Source of the DNA: Parietaria judaica
Taxonomy: Eukaryota > Streptophyta > Magnoliopsida > Rosales > Urticaceae
Reading direction: 5' to 3'
Assembly (NCBI GenBank): GCA_954871525.1
Contig: OX940872.1
Coordinates: 24,895,746 to 24,959,745, forward strand
DNA: 64,000 bases
Below, one piece after another: positions 10,083-20,640 of this stretch. The notes beneath the pieces are model-generated. The model saw only the letters and a program-made list of their open reading frames with translations. It was not told where the DNA came from and made no database searches. Positions within the stretch are counted from its first letter, which is position 1. Every line of letters starts with the position of its first letter. Both the position numbers and the translations under genes were made by a program.

Positions 10083-12198
10083 AGAGTTCGGAAAATGATA
10101 GTTCTACTTTATTAGAGCTCGGAAAATACATAGAAACGATTTTTTTTTCTTCTAAATATTTAAAATTCAGAAATCAACTAATTTTGTTTTTGTTGACAAT
10201 TATGCCCTCACCTTTTCTCTCTCCGCACCTTTTCTCTCTTTCTGACCACGTCCAATGCATGCGCCTCCGACCACAACCAACACGACGACGCGCCTCCGAC
10301 CAGTGTGAGCATTTCCGACGACTCTATGATGCGCCTCCGACCCGTCTTCTCCAGCTTTGACCAGGCGACAAAGCGCCTCCTCCGTCTGAAGGTAGCCGGC
10401 CTTAGGCATAGACGAACTAGGCCCGTGCCTAGGGCCTAAGAAAAAATGGTTAAAATAAACTTAGCTGAAAGAGCTTCAAAATTTTAATAAATACTATTTA
10501 ACTTACAAATACTTATATTATATTCATTAGTGCCAACGGACTGCCGTGACGTGGGATTCTATAGTTTTGAGTCACAAACAAGCCCAAATTTTTTGTACGA
10601 ATGACAACAATATCGTGCTCGATCAGCCGGCCATTTAGATTATTAGAGTTAGGATTTATTTTTGGTTTGATTATCATAATTAATAAGTATTTTATTGTAA
10701 ACTTATTAACTGTGATAATCGGTTTTATAGGATTAGTCATTTTTTTATGTTGTATAGGATTAGAGGGGTAATTTAGTATTTTCCCTGTAATTTGTTAAAG
10801 TCGATTGAGCTTCGTATATAAGTCGAGCTGTGTAATTCTTCTTCAAGGAATTCAATACAATATTTTCTTTCTCACAAAGTCTCGAATTTATCATGGATGG
10901 TTGGGACTTGGGGTTAAACACACGACTTTTTTTCTTGTGTGATGTTAATGTGATTGTGATAGAAGTTTAAATGCTCAACTGTGAATTATTTTTTACCGAA
11001 CTTGTAAATAGCTAATTTTTTTTAGTTTATTAGTCTACGTCAATGTGATTTTATTATTCTTTTATCGTTATGCTTCATTTTTTTTTCTTTCCATAATTAA
11101 TACTAGAAAATTTGTTAGCATTGCTCGTAATCGTTTGCCAAAGGAGACTCCAAAGTCATCCCAACACTGTATTCTTCTTCTTCTTCGTTCCCTTTCCTTC
11201 AAAAAATAAAAAATAAAAAATTGATAATAGGTTTATTTTTACTTTTATTCTTTGAAAGATATTATAGGTTTATTAGGACTAACAATTTATTGCTTTTTAT
11301 TACTAAGCCAAGAATATGCTTCATAGTCGTGAGTCTCGTGACACCAAAAAAGATAACTTGCTCGTGATCGTATTATATGAAGTAATTTAAACGACATAAT
11401 GCATTTACTAAATGAAACGCCGTAATTAAATAGTTAAAACGACAAGTAGAACGCTCCTAGCGCGTCATTACACCGGCATTGCGGTTTCTTCTTTGGTATT
11501 CCGTCACATAATGTGCTCGTCGTTTGCCACAAAGGAGAGTCAAAGTCATCCCAACACTTTGTATTCTTCCTCTTCTTCGTTACTTCCGTAATTTTTTATT
11601 TGATTATTGTTTTTTTTATCAAAGATATTAATATGTTTTTATTTTGCAGTAAACTGTGTAATGTTTTAGAATATTATATTTTCTAAAATTGAATAATCGG
11701 AATCCGGATAACTGGTTTTGAAGACCGGATCCAGAAATTTAACCGGTTTTTAAAAAACATGTTATGCTTATTAAAATAGGAATATCCGGAATTTAATTAT
11801 AAATACCAAAAAGCAGAGAGAGAAAAAAGGGTTTACCGAACGGGTTGCACCTCTATTAGTGATATTTACTTGAAAAATAAGTGGTTCAATATAATTCACA
11901 TATCATATAAGCTTAGAATATAATTTATTATCTTATCTTTTAAATAATGTGGTACGCGTTTCTCTCTATATAAGTAGATATATACATAACATAATATTAT
12001 ATATATATATATATATATATAAATTAATTAGTAGGTTAGTTTGGTGTCGAGCATGCTCTTCTTCCATAGACAATCAAGACCAGCTTCACTAGCTAATCGT
12101 TATCATCATTAGCTTAATTTTTAAGTAAGTGTAATGGGTGTTCTGTGTTGAATCGCAAGCACATCAATGTTTTTTATATTATTTTTTTATTATCAGCA
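9901..12198. other. Intergenic with microsatellites and repeat fragments
   Basis: Contains a (TA)n tract at about 10034-10078, a C/T-rich stretch with three CGCCTCCGACC-type repeats at about 10262-10345, and a palindrome-rich phrase (CCTTAGGCATAGACGAACTAGG ... GTGCCTAGGGCCTAAG, 10400-10440) of the kind found in plant transposons. Two partly repeated segments share GTCGTTTGCCAAAGGAGA/ GTCGTTTGCCACAAAGGAGA and CAAAGTCATCCCAACAC (about 11130-11170 and 11518-11560). A CCGGATCC/GGAATCCGG-rich stretch lies at 11690-11790. The last 200 bp before 12199 probably hold the promoter of F-box copy 2. Confidence 0.4.
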
Positions 12199-13356
12199 AT
12201 GGCGGCAAAGAAACACACACGCGAAGAGTTGTGCATCGACTTGTTGGCGATTATAGTGAGAAAGCTTTCATTCCAAGACGCAGTCAGCTTCTCACGTGTT
12301 TGCCATTCATGGCGTCGAGCAGCGACGGTGTCTAGGGTTTTTTCTAGGCCGATTCTATTGACGATTCCCGGGAACCAACCGCACGTTAGCAACGTGGACG
12401 GTTCGCATCGACTTTCTCTCCAGGTTCGTAGTCTCTCCAAGCGCAGGATGAGCCGCCTCCGCGACAACGTAGTTGTTTCACTCACGAAACAATATCACTA
12501 CGTCTATCGATGCATTGGATCGTGGAAGCACATGTTGGTGCTTCAGAGCACGGACTGGGAGATCATCATGGTTAACTTGTTTTCCAGGAAAAGCTTTTGC
12601 GTTCCTCTCGATGATGGAAACAAGATTAATGTCGTTCGTCCAAATTTGATGTCTCGCATTTTGAAAGCAGTCGTTTTGGGCGATAAACGGAATCCAGACG
12701 TCCTAGTCATCAATAGTGGCACGCTTTACGCGTCGACCTCGAGCATCTTCTACTACCGTGAAGGGTCGTGGGCCATGCTGGACAAGAACCGCTACGTAGA
12801 CATGGTTGCTCGTGAATGGCGGCTGTTCGCGATGACTTTCTCAGGTTCGGTTGAAGTGTGGGACTTCAACCAAACAAGTTACAATCCTCCCACAAAAGTG
12901 ATGAGCAGTATCCTTTCAGAGACGTTGCCCGTTCCTGTAAAATTGTTTGTTGGTGAGCGTCATTACTTTGTCGAGTCAACCGGAGAGTTCTTGCGTGTGA
13001 AGAGGTTCTTGCGGCACTGGGGGTACTCTTATGTGCACTGGATGACCGAGGACGAGGAGTTCCACGTGTACAAGTATTGTTTGGGCGACGGGGAGAAGTG
13101 GAAGAAGGTGGAGAATATAGGAGATGACAAAGCTTTGTTCTTAGGAATGAACGAATCTGCGTTGGTCTCGACTAAGGATCTACCCGGGAGTTACCAAGGG
13201 AATTCAATCTACTTCACCGACGATGATCACTGCATCCTGACGGACTGCTATTACGTTGGATTCTATAGTTTAAATCATAAAAAAACCAAAATCTTATATG
13301 TTATTGACGACAGTATCGACGTCTATCAACCGGCCGTTTGGATGGTTGGGGTTTAA
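12199..13356 (+). CDS. F-box/DUF295 protein, array copy 2
   Basis: Predicted 385 aa from the ATG at 12199, chosen because it aligns with the MA(T/A)-start of the other copies; an in-frame ATG at 12145 would add 18 residues. The F-box region (ELCIDLLAIIVRKLSFQDA...VCHSWRRA) is followed by a DUF295 domain with GSWAMLDKNRYVDMVA, RLFAMTFSGSVEVWDF, YFVESTGEFLRVKRF, ALFLGMNESALVSTKDLPG, GNSIYFTDD and the C-terminal PAVWMVGV. TATCAG/CA immediately before the ATG looks like a splice acceptor, so a 5' exon is possible. It is the most divergent of the intact copies. It probably acts as an SCF substrate receptor; the substrate is unknown. Confidence 0.88.
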   Translation: MAAKKHTREELCIDLLAIIVRKLSFQDAVSFSRVCHSWRRAATVSRVFSRPILLTIPGNQPHVSNVDGSHRLSLQVRSLSKRRMSRLRDNVVVSLTKQYHYVYRCIGSWKHMLVLQSTDWEIIMVNLFSRKSFCVPLDDGNKINVVRPNLMSRILKAVVLGDKRNPDVLVINSGTLYASTSSIFYYREGSWAMLDKNRYVDMVAREWRLFAMTFSGSVEVWDFNQTSYNPPTKVMSSILSETLPVPVKLFVGERHYFVESTGEFLRVKRFLRHWGYSYVHWMTEDEEFHVYKYCLGDGEKWKKVENIGDDKALFLGMNESALVSTKDLPGSYQGNSIYFTDDDHCILTDCYYVGFYSLNHKKTKILYVIDDSIDVYQPAVWMVGV

Positions 13357-13599
13357 ATATATGTCTTATTTATTTGTCGATAATAGTTTTTAGTGCCGCG
13401 AAGATTTTTATTTTTTATATTTTATTAGGGTGATATTATTGGTCAAGATTACATGTACTCGTATTACAAGACAAAATTTGAGCAAAACACTGATATTTGT
13501 TTAGTTACCAAATTAATAATAATTTAATTTAATTTAACTTAATTTTATTTAGTCTCCAAAAGCCCTTTGTTACACTATTCCACGTTTCTCTCGTCTCAC

Positions 13600-15180
13600 T
13601 CTCTCTTCGATTCTTTCCTTCCAACTCCCATGCAATGCAACAAACAAGCCAAACCCCATTTCAAATCTTCGCTTTTCCCCTCAAACTCGCCATGATTCTT
13701 CGAAGATAGATCGGTCTTCCCCGCAACCTCACCGTGGAGGTCAACGATATATGCGGTCCCTCCAAAAGTCACCCCCGGACTGGCCTGTATCCAAACTAGA
13801 CAGAAAGGTCTGAGCTTGAGTCATGTTCTGCGCAAGAAACATGAGGGCTTCGGGGCCTACGAGAAGAGGCGTGCTTCGAGCGAGGAAATGGCGGTTCTGT
13901 GCGGATTTGGCTATGGCGTCCAAGGTTTCAGGTGCTTCCCTTGGATGGCCTTGAATTACTACATAACTCACGGACTTGGGCTCAGCCGTGCCACGTTGCA
14001 GCTCCTTCAGAGAAGGACAATCATAGACTTTTCTCATTGCGGGTGTAAAACCGGGACTGTAATTCGGTTCCGTGAATTCTGAAGATCCTGCACAGAGAAG
14101 GACAATCATAGTCTTTTCTCATTGCTATAGAATTTCCCTGATGGTATTCAAACATCTCAGCTGTATTGCAGATTCTTTCGTGGGGCTTGCTGGCTCTGCC
14201 GCGCAATCGCTCCTCACTCTCATGGCGTCGATCACCGAGGTGGCGAAGGACGCTCTCATCACCGAGTACGGCCTGAAGCATGGCACGACCGGCCTCCAAT
14301 CGTATGCCTTGATGGCCACATCCTTTGGCGGAATCCTCGGAAACCTCCTCGCTGGTTACTTCTGACCAAAGCGCCTCCGAGAGCGATGTTCTTCTGCTTC
14401 ACTCTCCTCCTGTCGCTCCATCTTGGTCTTGCACTAAGAACGGTGGAGGAGCCTCCGGGATTTCCCGCGATTAGTTTCTGGCAACAATTCTCCGAGTTGA
14501 GGCGTGCGATGCAAGACGAGAGCATCGTCCGACCCCTTGCCTGGGCTATGGCCTCCGTCGCTCTCGTTCCGAGCATCTCTGGCGCCGTATTCTGCTTCCA
14601 AACACAATGCTTGAATCTCGACTCATCGGTAATCGCCACATCGTGTGTCGTCAGCCAGCTGACCCTTCTCGTCGGCGCTGTATTTTACCGTCGTCGATGA
14701 CGGAAAGTCCTACTGCGGAACCTGGCTGGTATGGCACAGATATTGTACGCCACTGCTGTGCTGCTCGACTTAGCGCTGTTGACACGTGCCTACACTGCAG
14801 CAGGGCAGCTATCACGCTCTGTTTGTCGGAAACCGTCTCGCAGTTCAAGCTCATGCCTTCTCCGTTCTGCTTGCGAGGTCATGCTCGCCGGGGTGCGAGG
14901 CGTCGCTGACGTCGTTTTTTGAGTTGGTGCTGTGCCTTTCATTGATCGTAAGAGGCGCTTTGGGCGTCGGGTTGTCACAGTGGCTTCGGATATTGTCCGG
15001 TGATTACTCGGCCCTGCCGGCTGCCGTTCTCGTTCAGGTCTTTGCTGCCGTGGCGCCGCTGCTATTTTTGCGGAACTTGCCGATTCACCCACAGATTCCG
15101 CGAGGGTTCAAGGAGATGGCTGAAAGAGAGACCATGGCGGAGGGCAGCGGTCGGGCCGGAGTTCTTTTACCAGAGCGGGT
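13600..15180 (+). pseudogene. Decayed BT1-family folate-biopterin transporter-like gene
   Basis: Family-specific segments are scattered over several frames: FGYGVQGFRCFPWMALNYYI (13909-13970), ITEVAKDALITEYGLKHGTTG then LQSYALMATSFGGILGNLLAGYF (14230-14365), FWQQFSELRRAMQDESIVRP then LAWAM (14478-14550), GAVFCFQTQCLNLDSS (14582-14630), and SLIVRGALGVGLSQWL then GDYSALPAAVLVQVFAAVAPL (14940-15065). Plant members are multi-pass membrane carriers of the major facilitator type, several of them chloroplastic. Breaks: frame changes at about 14363 and after 14690, stops, and a missing central section between LQLLQ (14010) and the next conserved block. The missing section is replaced by two direct copies of AGAAGGACAATCATAG...CTTTTCTCATTGC, about 83 bp apart. 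No introns are seen, so it may be a retrocopy or derive from an intron-poor family member. The 5' end (about 13600-13740) is C/T-rich and Ser-coding, possibly an old transit peptide. Confidence 0.8.
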
Positions 15181-16851
15181 AAGAATCCGAGCCGTAGACC
15201 AGGCCGGGCCAGGCAATCAGACGAAAGTTCTTCTAACCTGGACAGATTGGAACTTTTACTAGTGATTTAGCTACGAATGAAATTCTTTATTCTCGTGACT
15301 TGTTTCCCAAGAAACCCAAATTTGCACTGTAAATGTGTACGGCAGTCGAGCCTGAGTACTTAATTGTTCAATTACAAATAATAAGGATTTAGGCGACACA
15401 AGTACCTATAAATTAGTGTTTCATAATGCGTTGTTTTTTTTTTTTTTTTGCGGGCATGATCCCGTTTTTTATTACCATATAAGTTATAAATATCCGCATT
15501 GTGGAAGCCATCAACTTCAAAAGTATCTGTTATCTATCGGGAAGGAAGCCGAGTGGTTGATGCTTTAGTTAGTTTTGGTGCTCAGAACTTGAGATATCAT
15601 TGGTCGCCTTTGCACCCGAATTTCACTTCATCTTTTATAGACGACGACATGTGTTTGAGAGATCTATAGGGTTTAGTTAATTCTCCTTTCTTTTGGTTGG
15701 TTTAGCTAGTTCTCTTTTCTTTTGGTTTGTTATGTAACTTTGATATTTTTCATTTATATTATTCCGAGCCCCGTTTCTTTGTTTGTGTTTCTTAGGTGTC
15801 AAACCTAGTTGAGATTCGAGTTCACTTATCTAGATTTCGAGCCTCCATCTTTAACAAAAATAAATAAATATCAAAAGGCAGGATATATATGTCTCCGAAC
15901 GAGTTACTCAATTTGAACACAAAAAGAGAGACTAACGTACGTAGACCTATAAATTGTAAAATTAGATACTTAATCCGTAATAACCGGACGATTATTAAAA
16001 AAAAATCAACTTTTTAGGAATTGGTAATTTGACCGGACATGGAAGATTCGAAATTTTGGAAAAATATATTATATAAAATTATAAATAGTCAATTATAATT
16101 TATAGGTAATAAGTAGTTAAAACCCATTTATGTATAAACCTAATGACTTATTCGAGATCCTTAGCGGCGCCACAAAGAAGGAAAAAGAAGGAAATCTTTA
16201 TATATTTAAATATATAATTATAAATTCGAACTCCAATTGTGATCAACGAAGTGAATATAGGATATCAAGGTAACAATTAATTACAAAACACAGATTTCCT
16301 TGCTAGTTTTTTAATCCTTCAAACATGCAGACATTTTTATTAAATCGGGATAATTATCTAAAGAATCCTTTAGAATTTTGAGTAAATAATTAATAAATAA
16401 ATTATGTAAAAGAATCTGAATCAATAAGTGAAGAAAATATGAATATTTTAATACGCTTATGGAATAAGGAATGTTGAATTTTTCAAAAGGGTTTTATTCG
16501 GGACTTGTTTATTTTTATTTTCCCATCCTTTTAACAGAAAACAAATAAATTAATATAAATTAAAGACTATTTCCAATATTTGTAACAGATTTTTTTAATT
16601 TGTTTGTGTTTCACTAAATTTTCTGCATATAACAGATTTATAAAATTCAGTTTTACTCCGTCGAAGGCTACAGATTTTGCTTGTTAATTATGGCGGCAAT
16701 CAGTATGCGTGAAGATGCTTTCGAATCATATGAAGGTAATGTTTAATTACGATAAATATTGCAAAATTTAATATGCTCTTGTTAATGATATGTATGTATA
16801 TATGCATATATATATATATATATGTATTCGAAAGTATTGAAGCTTTTTGTA
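15181..16851. other. Intergenic between the transporter pseudogene and F-box copy 3
   Basis: AT-rich, no gene supported. Just before copy 3, ATGGCGGCAATCAGTATG at about 16690, ending TATGAAG/GTAATG at 16735, looks like a leftover 5' coding exon of the F-box family, but no acceptor in frame with copy 3 is present. A (TA)n tract lies at 16794-16822. Confidence 0.4.
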
Positions 16852-18033
16852 ATGGCTACAGAAAACTCGTGGGAAGGGCTTTCACCAGACTTGTTGGATA
16901 TCATAGTGAGAAAGCTTTCTGGGCTCGACGCTGATCGCTTCTCCGCTGTTTGCGCTTCATGGCGCGGAGTTATGAAGGCTTCTAGGGTTTCCTATCGCCC
17001 GTTTCGGCTCACGGTTTCCCCAAATACATCTGGCATTAGATCTCTCAATGGTTCATACGGACTCTCTCTCCGGGTCGGTAGTTTCTTACGAGGTAAGTTG
17101 AGCCAACGCGACTCCGTCCTTCCCCTCAACGAACATTATCACAACTCTCTCTGTGCCGGATCGTCGAAAAACATGTTGGTGCTTCAAGACATGTTTGTAT
17201 CGACCGAGATTGTTTTGCTTAACCCGTTCTCCCTGGAAACTGTCCGCCTTCCGTCGCTCGCTACACTTTACTCGATAAGGAAGGACTACAACATTATAGC
17301 CAATATAGGACTATTCCTGGAGCCAATTTTTATTCATAGAGCGGTGATTTTGGTCAAGTCCGAGAAGATGAAGATGAGGAACGATGAGCCAGATTTAGTC
17401 CTTGCCGTCATCTACACTTCCGAGACTTACTCGGGAGTTAAATCAATCGCTTACTGTCACGTCGGGTCGTGGGCTGAGTTGGACCAAAGCCAGGATTTCG
17501 AAGACATTGTTGCTCGAGATAGAAGACTTTTCGTGTTGTCGGGAACAGGTTTGATTGAAGGCTGGGACTTCGGCCGGAGCGGCTCCGATGCAAAGCCCGT
17601 CAGGAAAATGTGCTTTGTCCCTTCCGAGGCGTTACCAGTGAAGTTATTTTGGGAGGATCCCTTCGAGCGACGGTACTTGGTCATCGAGTCAATGGAAATC
17701 TTATTTCTTGTTAAGAGGCTCTATGACTTTGACTACTCGCAGGAGAAGTACAAAACTGTGGAGTTCCATGTGTACAAATCTCAATCCGGCAGTAGAAAGA
17801 GCTGGGTAAAAGTGGAGAGTATTGGAGATGACATAGCGTTCTTCTTGGGATATAACGAGTCGGCATTGGTGTCAAGTAGCGACTTTCCGGCGGGTTGCGA
17901 AGGGAATTCAATCTATTTTTGTGATGAATACGACACGGGGGTCTACAACTTGGCGAACAATACCATCGAATTTTGTGTGCATAACAATGAACAAACAGTT
18001 TATTGGCCATCGGTTTGGATGGTTAAGATCTAA
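16852..18033 (+). CDS. F-box/DUF295 protein, array copy 3
   Basis: Predicted 393 aa. F-box WEGLSPDLLDIIVRKLSGLDADRF..VCASWRGV at residues ~6-40; DUF295 domain with KSIAYCHVGSWAELDQSQDF, EDIVARDRRLFVLSGTG, EGWDF, RYLVIESMEILFLVKRL, FFLGYNESALVSSSDFPAGC, GNSIYF and the C-terminal PSVWMVKI. Compared with copies 7 and 9, the bases that carry the intron acceptor and the RSPT leader codons have been deleted directly upstream of the ATG (GAAGCTTTTTGTAATGGCTACAG here, GAAGCTTGTTTTTCTCAGATC... there). Translation therefore probably starts at this ATG on a changed 5' leader. An in-frame ATG at 16822 would add 10 residues. Substrate unknown. Confidence 0.88.
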   Translation: MATENSWEGLSPDLLDIIVRKLSGLDADRFSAVCASWRGVMKASRVSYRPFRLTVSPNTSGIRSLNGSYGLSLRVGSFLRGKLSQRDSVLPLNEHYHNSLCAGSSKNMLVLQDMFVSTEIVLLNPFSLETVRLPSLATLYSIRKDYNIIANIGLFLEPIFIHRAVILVKSEKMKMRNDEPDLVLAVIYTSETYSGVKSIAYCHVGSWAELDQSQDFEDIVARDRRLFVLSGTGLIEGWDFGRSGSDAKPVRKMCFVPSEALPVKLFWEDPFERRYLVIESMEILFLVKRLYDFDYSQEKYKTVEFHVYKSQSGSRKSWVKVESIGDDIAFFLGYNESALVSSSDFPAGCEGNSIYFCDEYDTGVYNLANNTIEFCVHNNEQTVYWPSVWMVKI

Positions 18034-19807
18034 GAAATCTTTTTTTTGAATTCTTTGAAGGTAGTAATTAAGCTAAGTGATGTAAAGTTTCTACGAATAT
18101 ATAATATATATATTATATATATATATATATTCTTTCTAATAGTTATTATTTTTTATGCTTTATTCTTTGTCAAGATCATACTTTGATGATAGTTACCTAA
18201 TTCTTAAGAGAAATGTGCTTTGATGGTTTGCAATTTTGCATGGACTAGAACAACCAAAGAGACTCAAAAGGTATTTTAGAGACTTTGATTCGTTCTTTGA
18301 TATCATAGATTCTTTACACAAGTAATTTATTTGTTTATCATTCTTACATTTCCTCTTCTCTTCATTCACATATATTTACATTTTATTTTACATAGTTCAG
18401 TTCTTTTAATATTCTCCCATATGATGTTGGTTTTTTCACCCACATATTTTTTATATTTGAAATGTACTTAAATTGTTAAATTGCTGTATACAAATACATA
18501 TAAACCAAATTATAAATATAATTCAAAATTTAAATTGTACATGATATAATTGCGAGACTATTGAAAATCCTATTAACATGGGACAAAATGCCCAGCCACA
18601 CTAACTCTCTCTCCATTCAATTCATGATAGCCTTAGTTATTCTAAAGTCACACAGAAGCTATTCTATACTATAGGCTGTATACTAAGTTTTATATCTCTA
18701 TCTTACTATTTTTTTTCTTCCATACAATTTATTCTATAGTATACTATAGTCTATACAATCTGTATCGACTCTATTCTCGGGTTTTGTTTGTGGTGCAGGA
18801 CGTATATCTTCATGAAACATGCAAATTAAAGCAAAGATCTCCTCTTTCTTTTCAATGATTTGAGGATATATTATTTATTGCTAATTGATTTAAGACTTTA
18901 TTTTACTTATTCGTAGGATAAAATAGTAATTATTTGGTCATCAATAGGCCTTGATAAGGTAAGCTTTGTTAATTTCTTGAGGGGAGGGAGTTGAAGAAGG
19001 AATAAAAAAGTCGAGCTTTGCTTGCAAATAACGTGTTTATCGTTTTTCCTATAGAGCGGATCTACATCAGTTTGTCCTCTCGCTCGCTTATCTATCATCA
19101 TCGTCGACGATATATCTTAAATCAAGTTTATATTTTGAAATTTATTAAGTCAACAATATATCTTTAATCGGGTTTATTTTTACGATAAAATAAGTTTTGT
19201 ATTTTGATTTTGAATATATTATATAAGTTCAATGAAAAAGAAAAAAAAAAGAGCCCCCCTCCTTCCGACTTATGGTTCCGCCGATTCATGATATACAACC
19301 AAAATAAATCAATGCCATAATTTTGAGTATTCTTTTGCTAAAAAATACAACAACGAACTTACTTATTACTCGACGGAAGTTTAAAGATGAAGTTCAATGA
19401 GTCATTAACTTCAAGAAAAGACTATTTAACTTTGAGTTCATATCTTAGAAAAGCTACTTAACTAGTCATGAAATATTTTTTGGGGTTAATTAATGAAATG
19501 CCCATTTTTTACTTAAAGTTTTAAAAATGCCCAAACTTATTTATGGTAATCAAAATCACCAATTAACTGAAATATAGACCAATTTACCCCTAATATTTTT
19601 TAGGTGTGAAATTAATTCTTATTCAAAATAAATTATATATTTTTCTTTAAATGTAGCTTGATAAAATAACTAATTAATCTTAACAATTCCCTAATTATTC
19701 AAAAAAATTCTCCCTATTAATTAGTATTTAACGTTTATATTCAAAATTACAAAAATCAATTATCAAGAAGTTGGTGAAACTTTCCGCCAAATCAGGGACT
19801 CTTTGTC
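18034..19807. other. AT-rich intergenic downstream of F-box copy 3
   Basis: Contains a (TA)n stretch at about 18100-18131 and the family 3' motif TGATGGTTTGCAATTTTGCATGG at 18220-18242, shared with other array copies. No gene supported; the small open frames are not conserved. Confidence 0.4.
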
Positions 19808-20100
19808 CAAATCGTAAATATCAATATGAATTTGGTATATGTATATACAAATATTAAACTGCAAATTTAATTACAAATATTGTATATATACACCAATACT
19901 TAATGCGATGACTATTTTGTGCAAATTGTTAATATCACCATGAATTTGGTATATGTATATACTAATATCAAATTGTAAATTTAATTACCAAAGTTGTATA
20001 TTCATATACCACTACTTAATACGTGTGCAAATCGTAAATATCAATATGAATTTGGTATATGTATATACCAATATCAAGCTGTAAATATACTTACGAATTT
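19808..20100. repeat. Tandem repeat, ~110-bp unit, about 2.6 copies
   Basis: Units start at about 19808, 19922 and 20028 with CAAATCGTAAATATCAATATG / CAAATTGTTAATATCACCATG / CAAATCGTAAATATCAATATG. Each continues with AATTTGGTATATGTATATAC and a (T)GTAAATTTAATTAC-like tail. AT-rich, non-coding. Confidence 0.8.
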
Positions 20101-20104
20101 TTAT

Positions 20105-20452
20105 TGACGTACGTAAACCATCGACGACCTGCACGAAGAAGTGGTTCGTGACGATCTCGGAGATGGTTTTCCCAGCGAGGGAGCGAAGCTCAGAGCGGGT
20201 CTACTCGCTCTGGGAGAGAAGGTCGACCTCGCCAATGATGTGGCGACACGACGGAGAGGCTATGCCACAGTTTCCCTGACTAGGAGCAAAACTCAGAGCG
20301 GGTATACTTGCCATGGGAGAGAGGGTCGACCTCGCCGAGGATGTGGTGATGGAAAGGCGACGCGGCGACGCGACAAAGAGGCGACGCCACGGCGCGACGG
20401 AAGAATGAGGCGGCAGGACGAAAGACTGCGATGGAGAACCTTAGTAATGTAA
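20105..20452 (+). other. GC-rich island with an internal duplication, possible gene fragment
   Basis: A 350-bp island of coding-like composition in AT-rich DNA. It has two direct copies about 101 bp apart of CTCAGAGCGGGT(C/A)TACT followed by GGGAGAGA(A/G)GGTCGACCTCGCC, starting at about 20188 and 20289. It then becomes a CGACG-rich low-complexity tail. One frame reads KKWFVTISEMVFPARERS..., which looks like a gene fragment, but I do not recognise the parent. Stop codons in all frames rule out a working gene. Confidence 0.4.
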
Positions 20453-20459
20453 TGTTACA

Positions 20460-20640
20460 ATTTGTTTGTAGTGATTTATAATTAATTATATAATATTATT
20501 ATATTTATTCTGAATTATTAACTTATATATAAGTTGGGGGTTATATACTTCTAAAAAAATTATTATCTTATAAATTTAGTTAGTTAGACATGAGTGAGGA
20601 CCAGACAAAAAATCTTCATAAATTGAAGCTGTTATTTTAT
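20460..20640. repeat. Fragment of a MITE-like family
   Basis: CTAAAAAAATTATTATCTTATAAATTTAG..TTAGTTAGACATGAGT resembles the interior of the inverted-repeat element at 41843-42478 (CTAATTATTATCTTATAAATTTAG..TAGCTAGTTAGGCCCGAGT). Only one side is present. Confidence 0.45.

Noticed and set aside
10025..10360. 111-aa frame starting with an Ile-Tyr repeat
   Set aside because: The beginning is translated (TA)n microsatellite; the remainder has no known domain.
13741..14639. Minus-strand frames of 122, 92 and 126 aa
   Set aside because: Antiparallel shadows of the transporter pseudogene, whose family motifs are on the plus strand.
19808..20100. Regularly spaced repeats, considered as a CRISPR-like array
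   Set aside because: Units are contiguous ~110-bp tandem copies without constant-length spacers, in a plant nuclear context.
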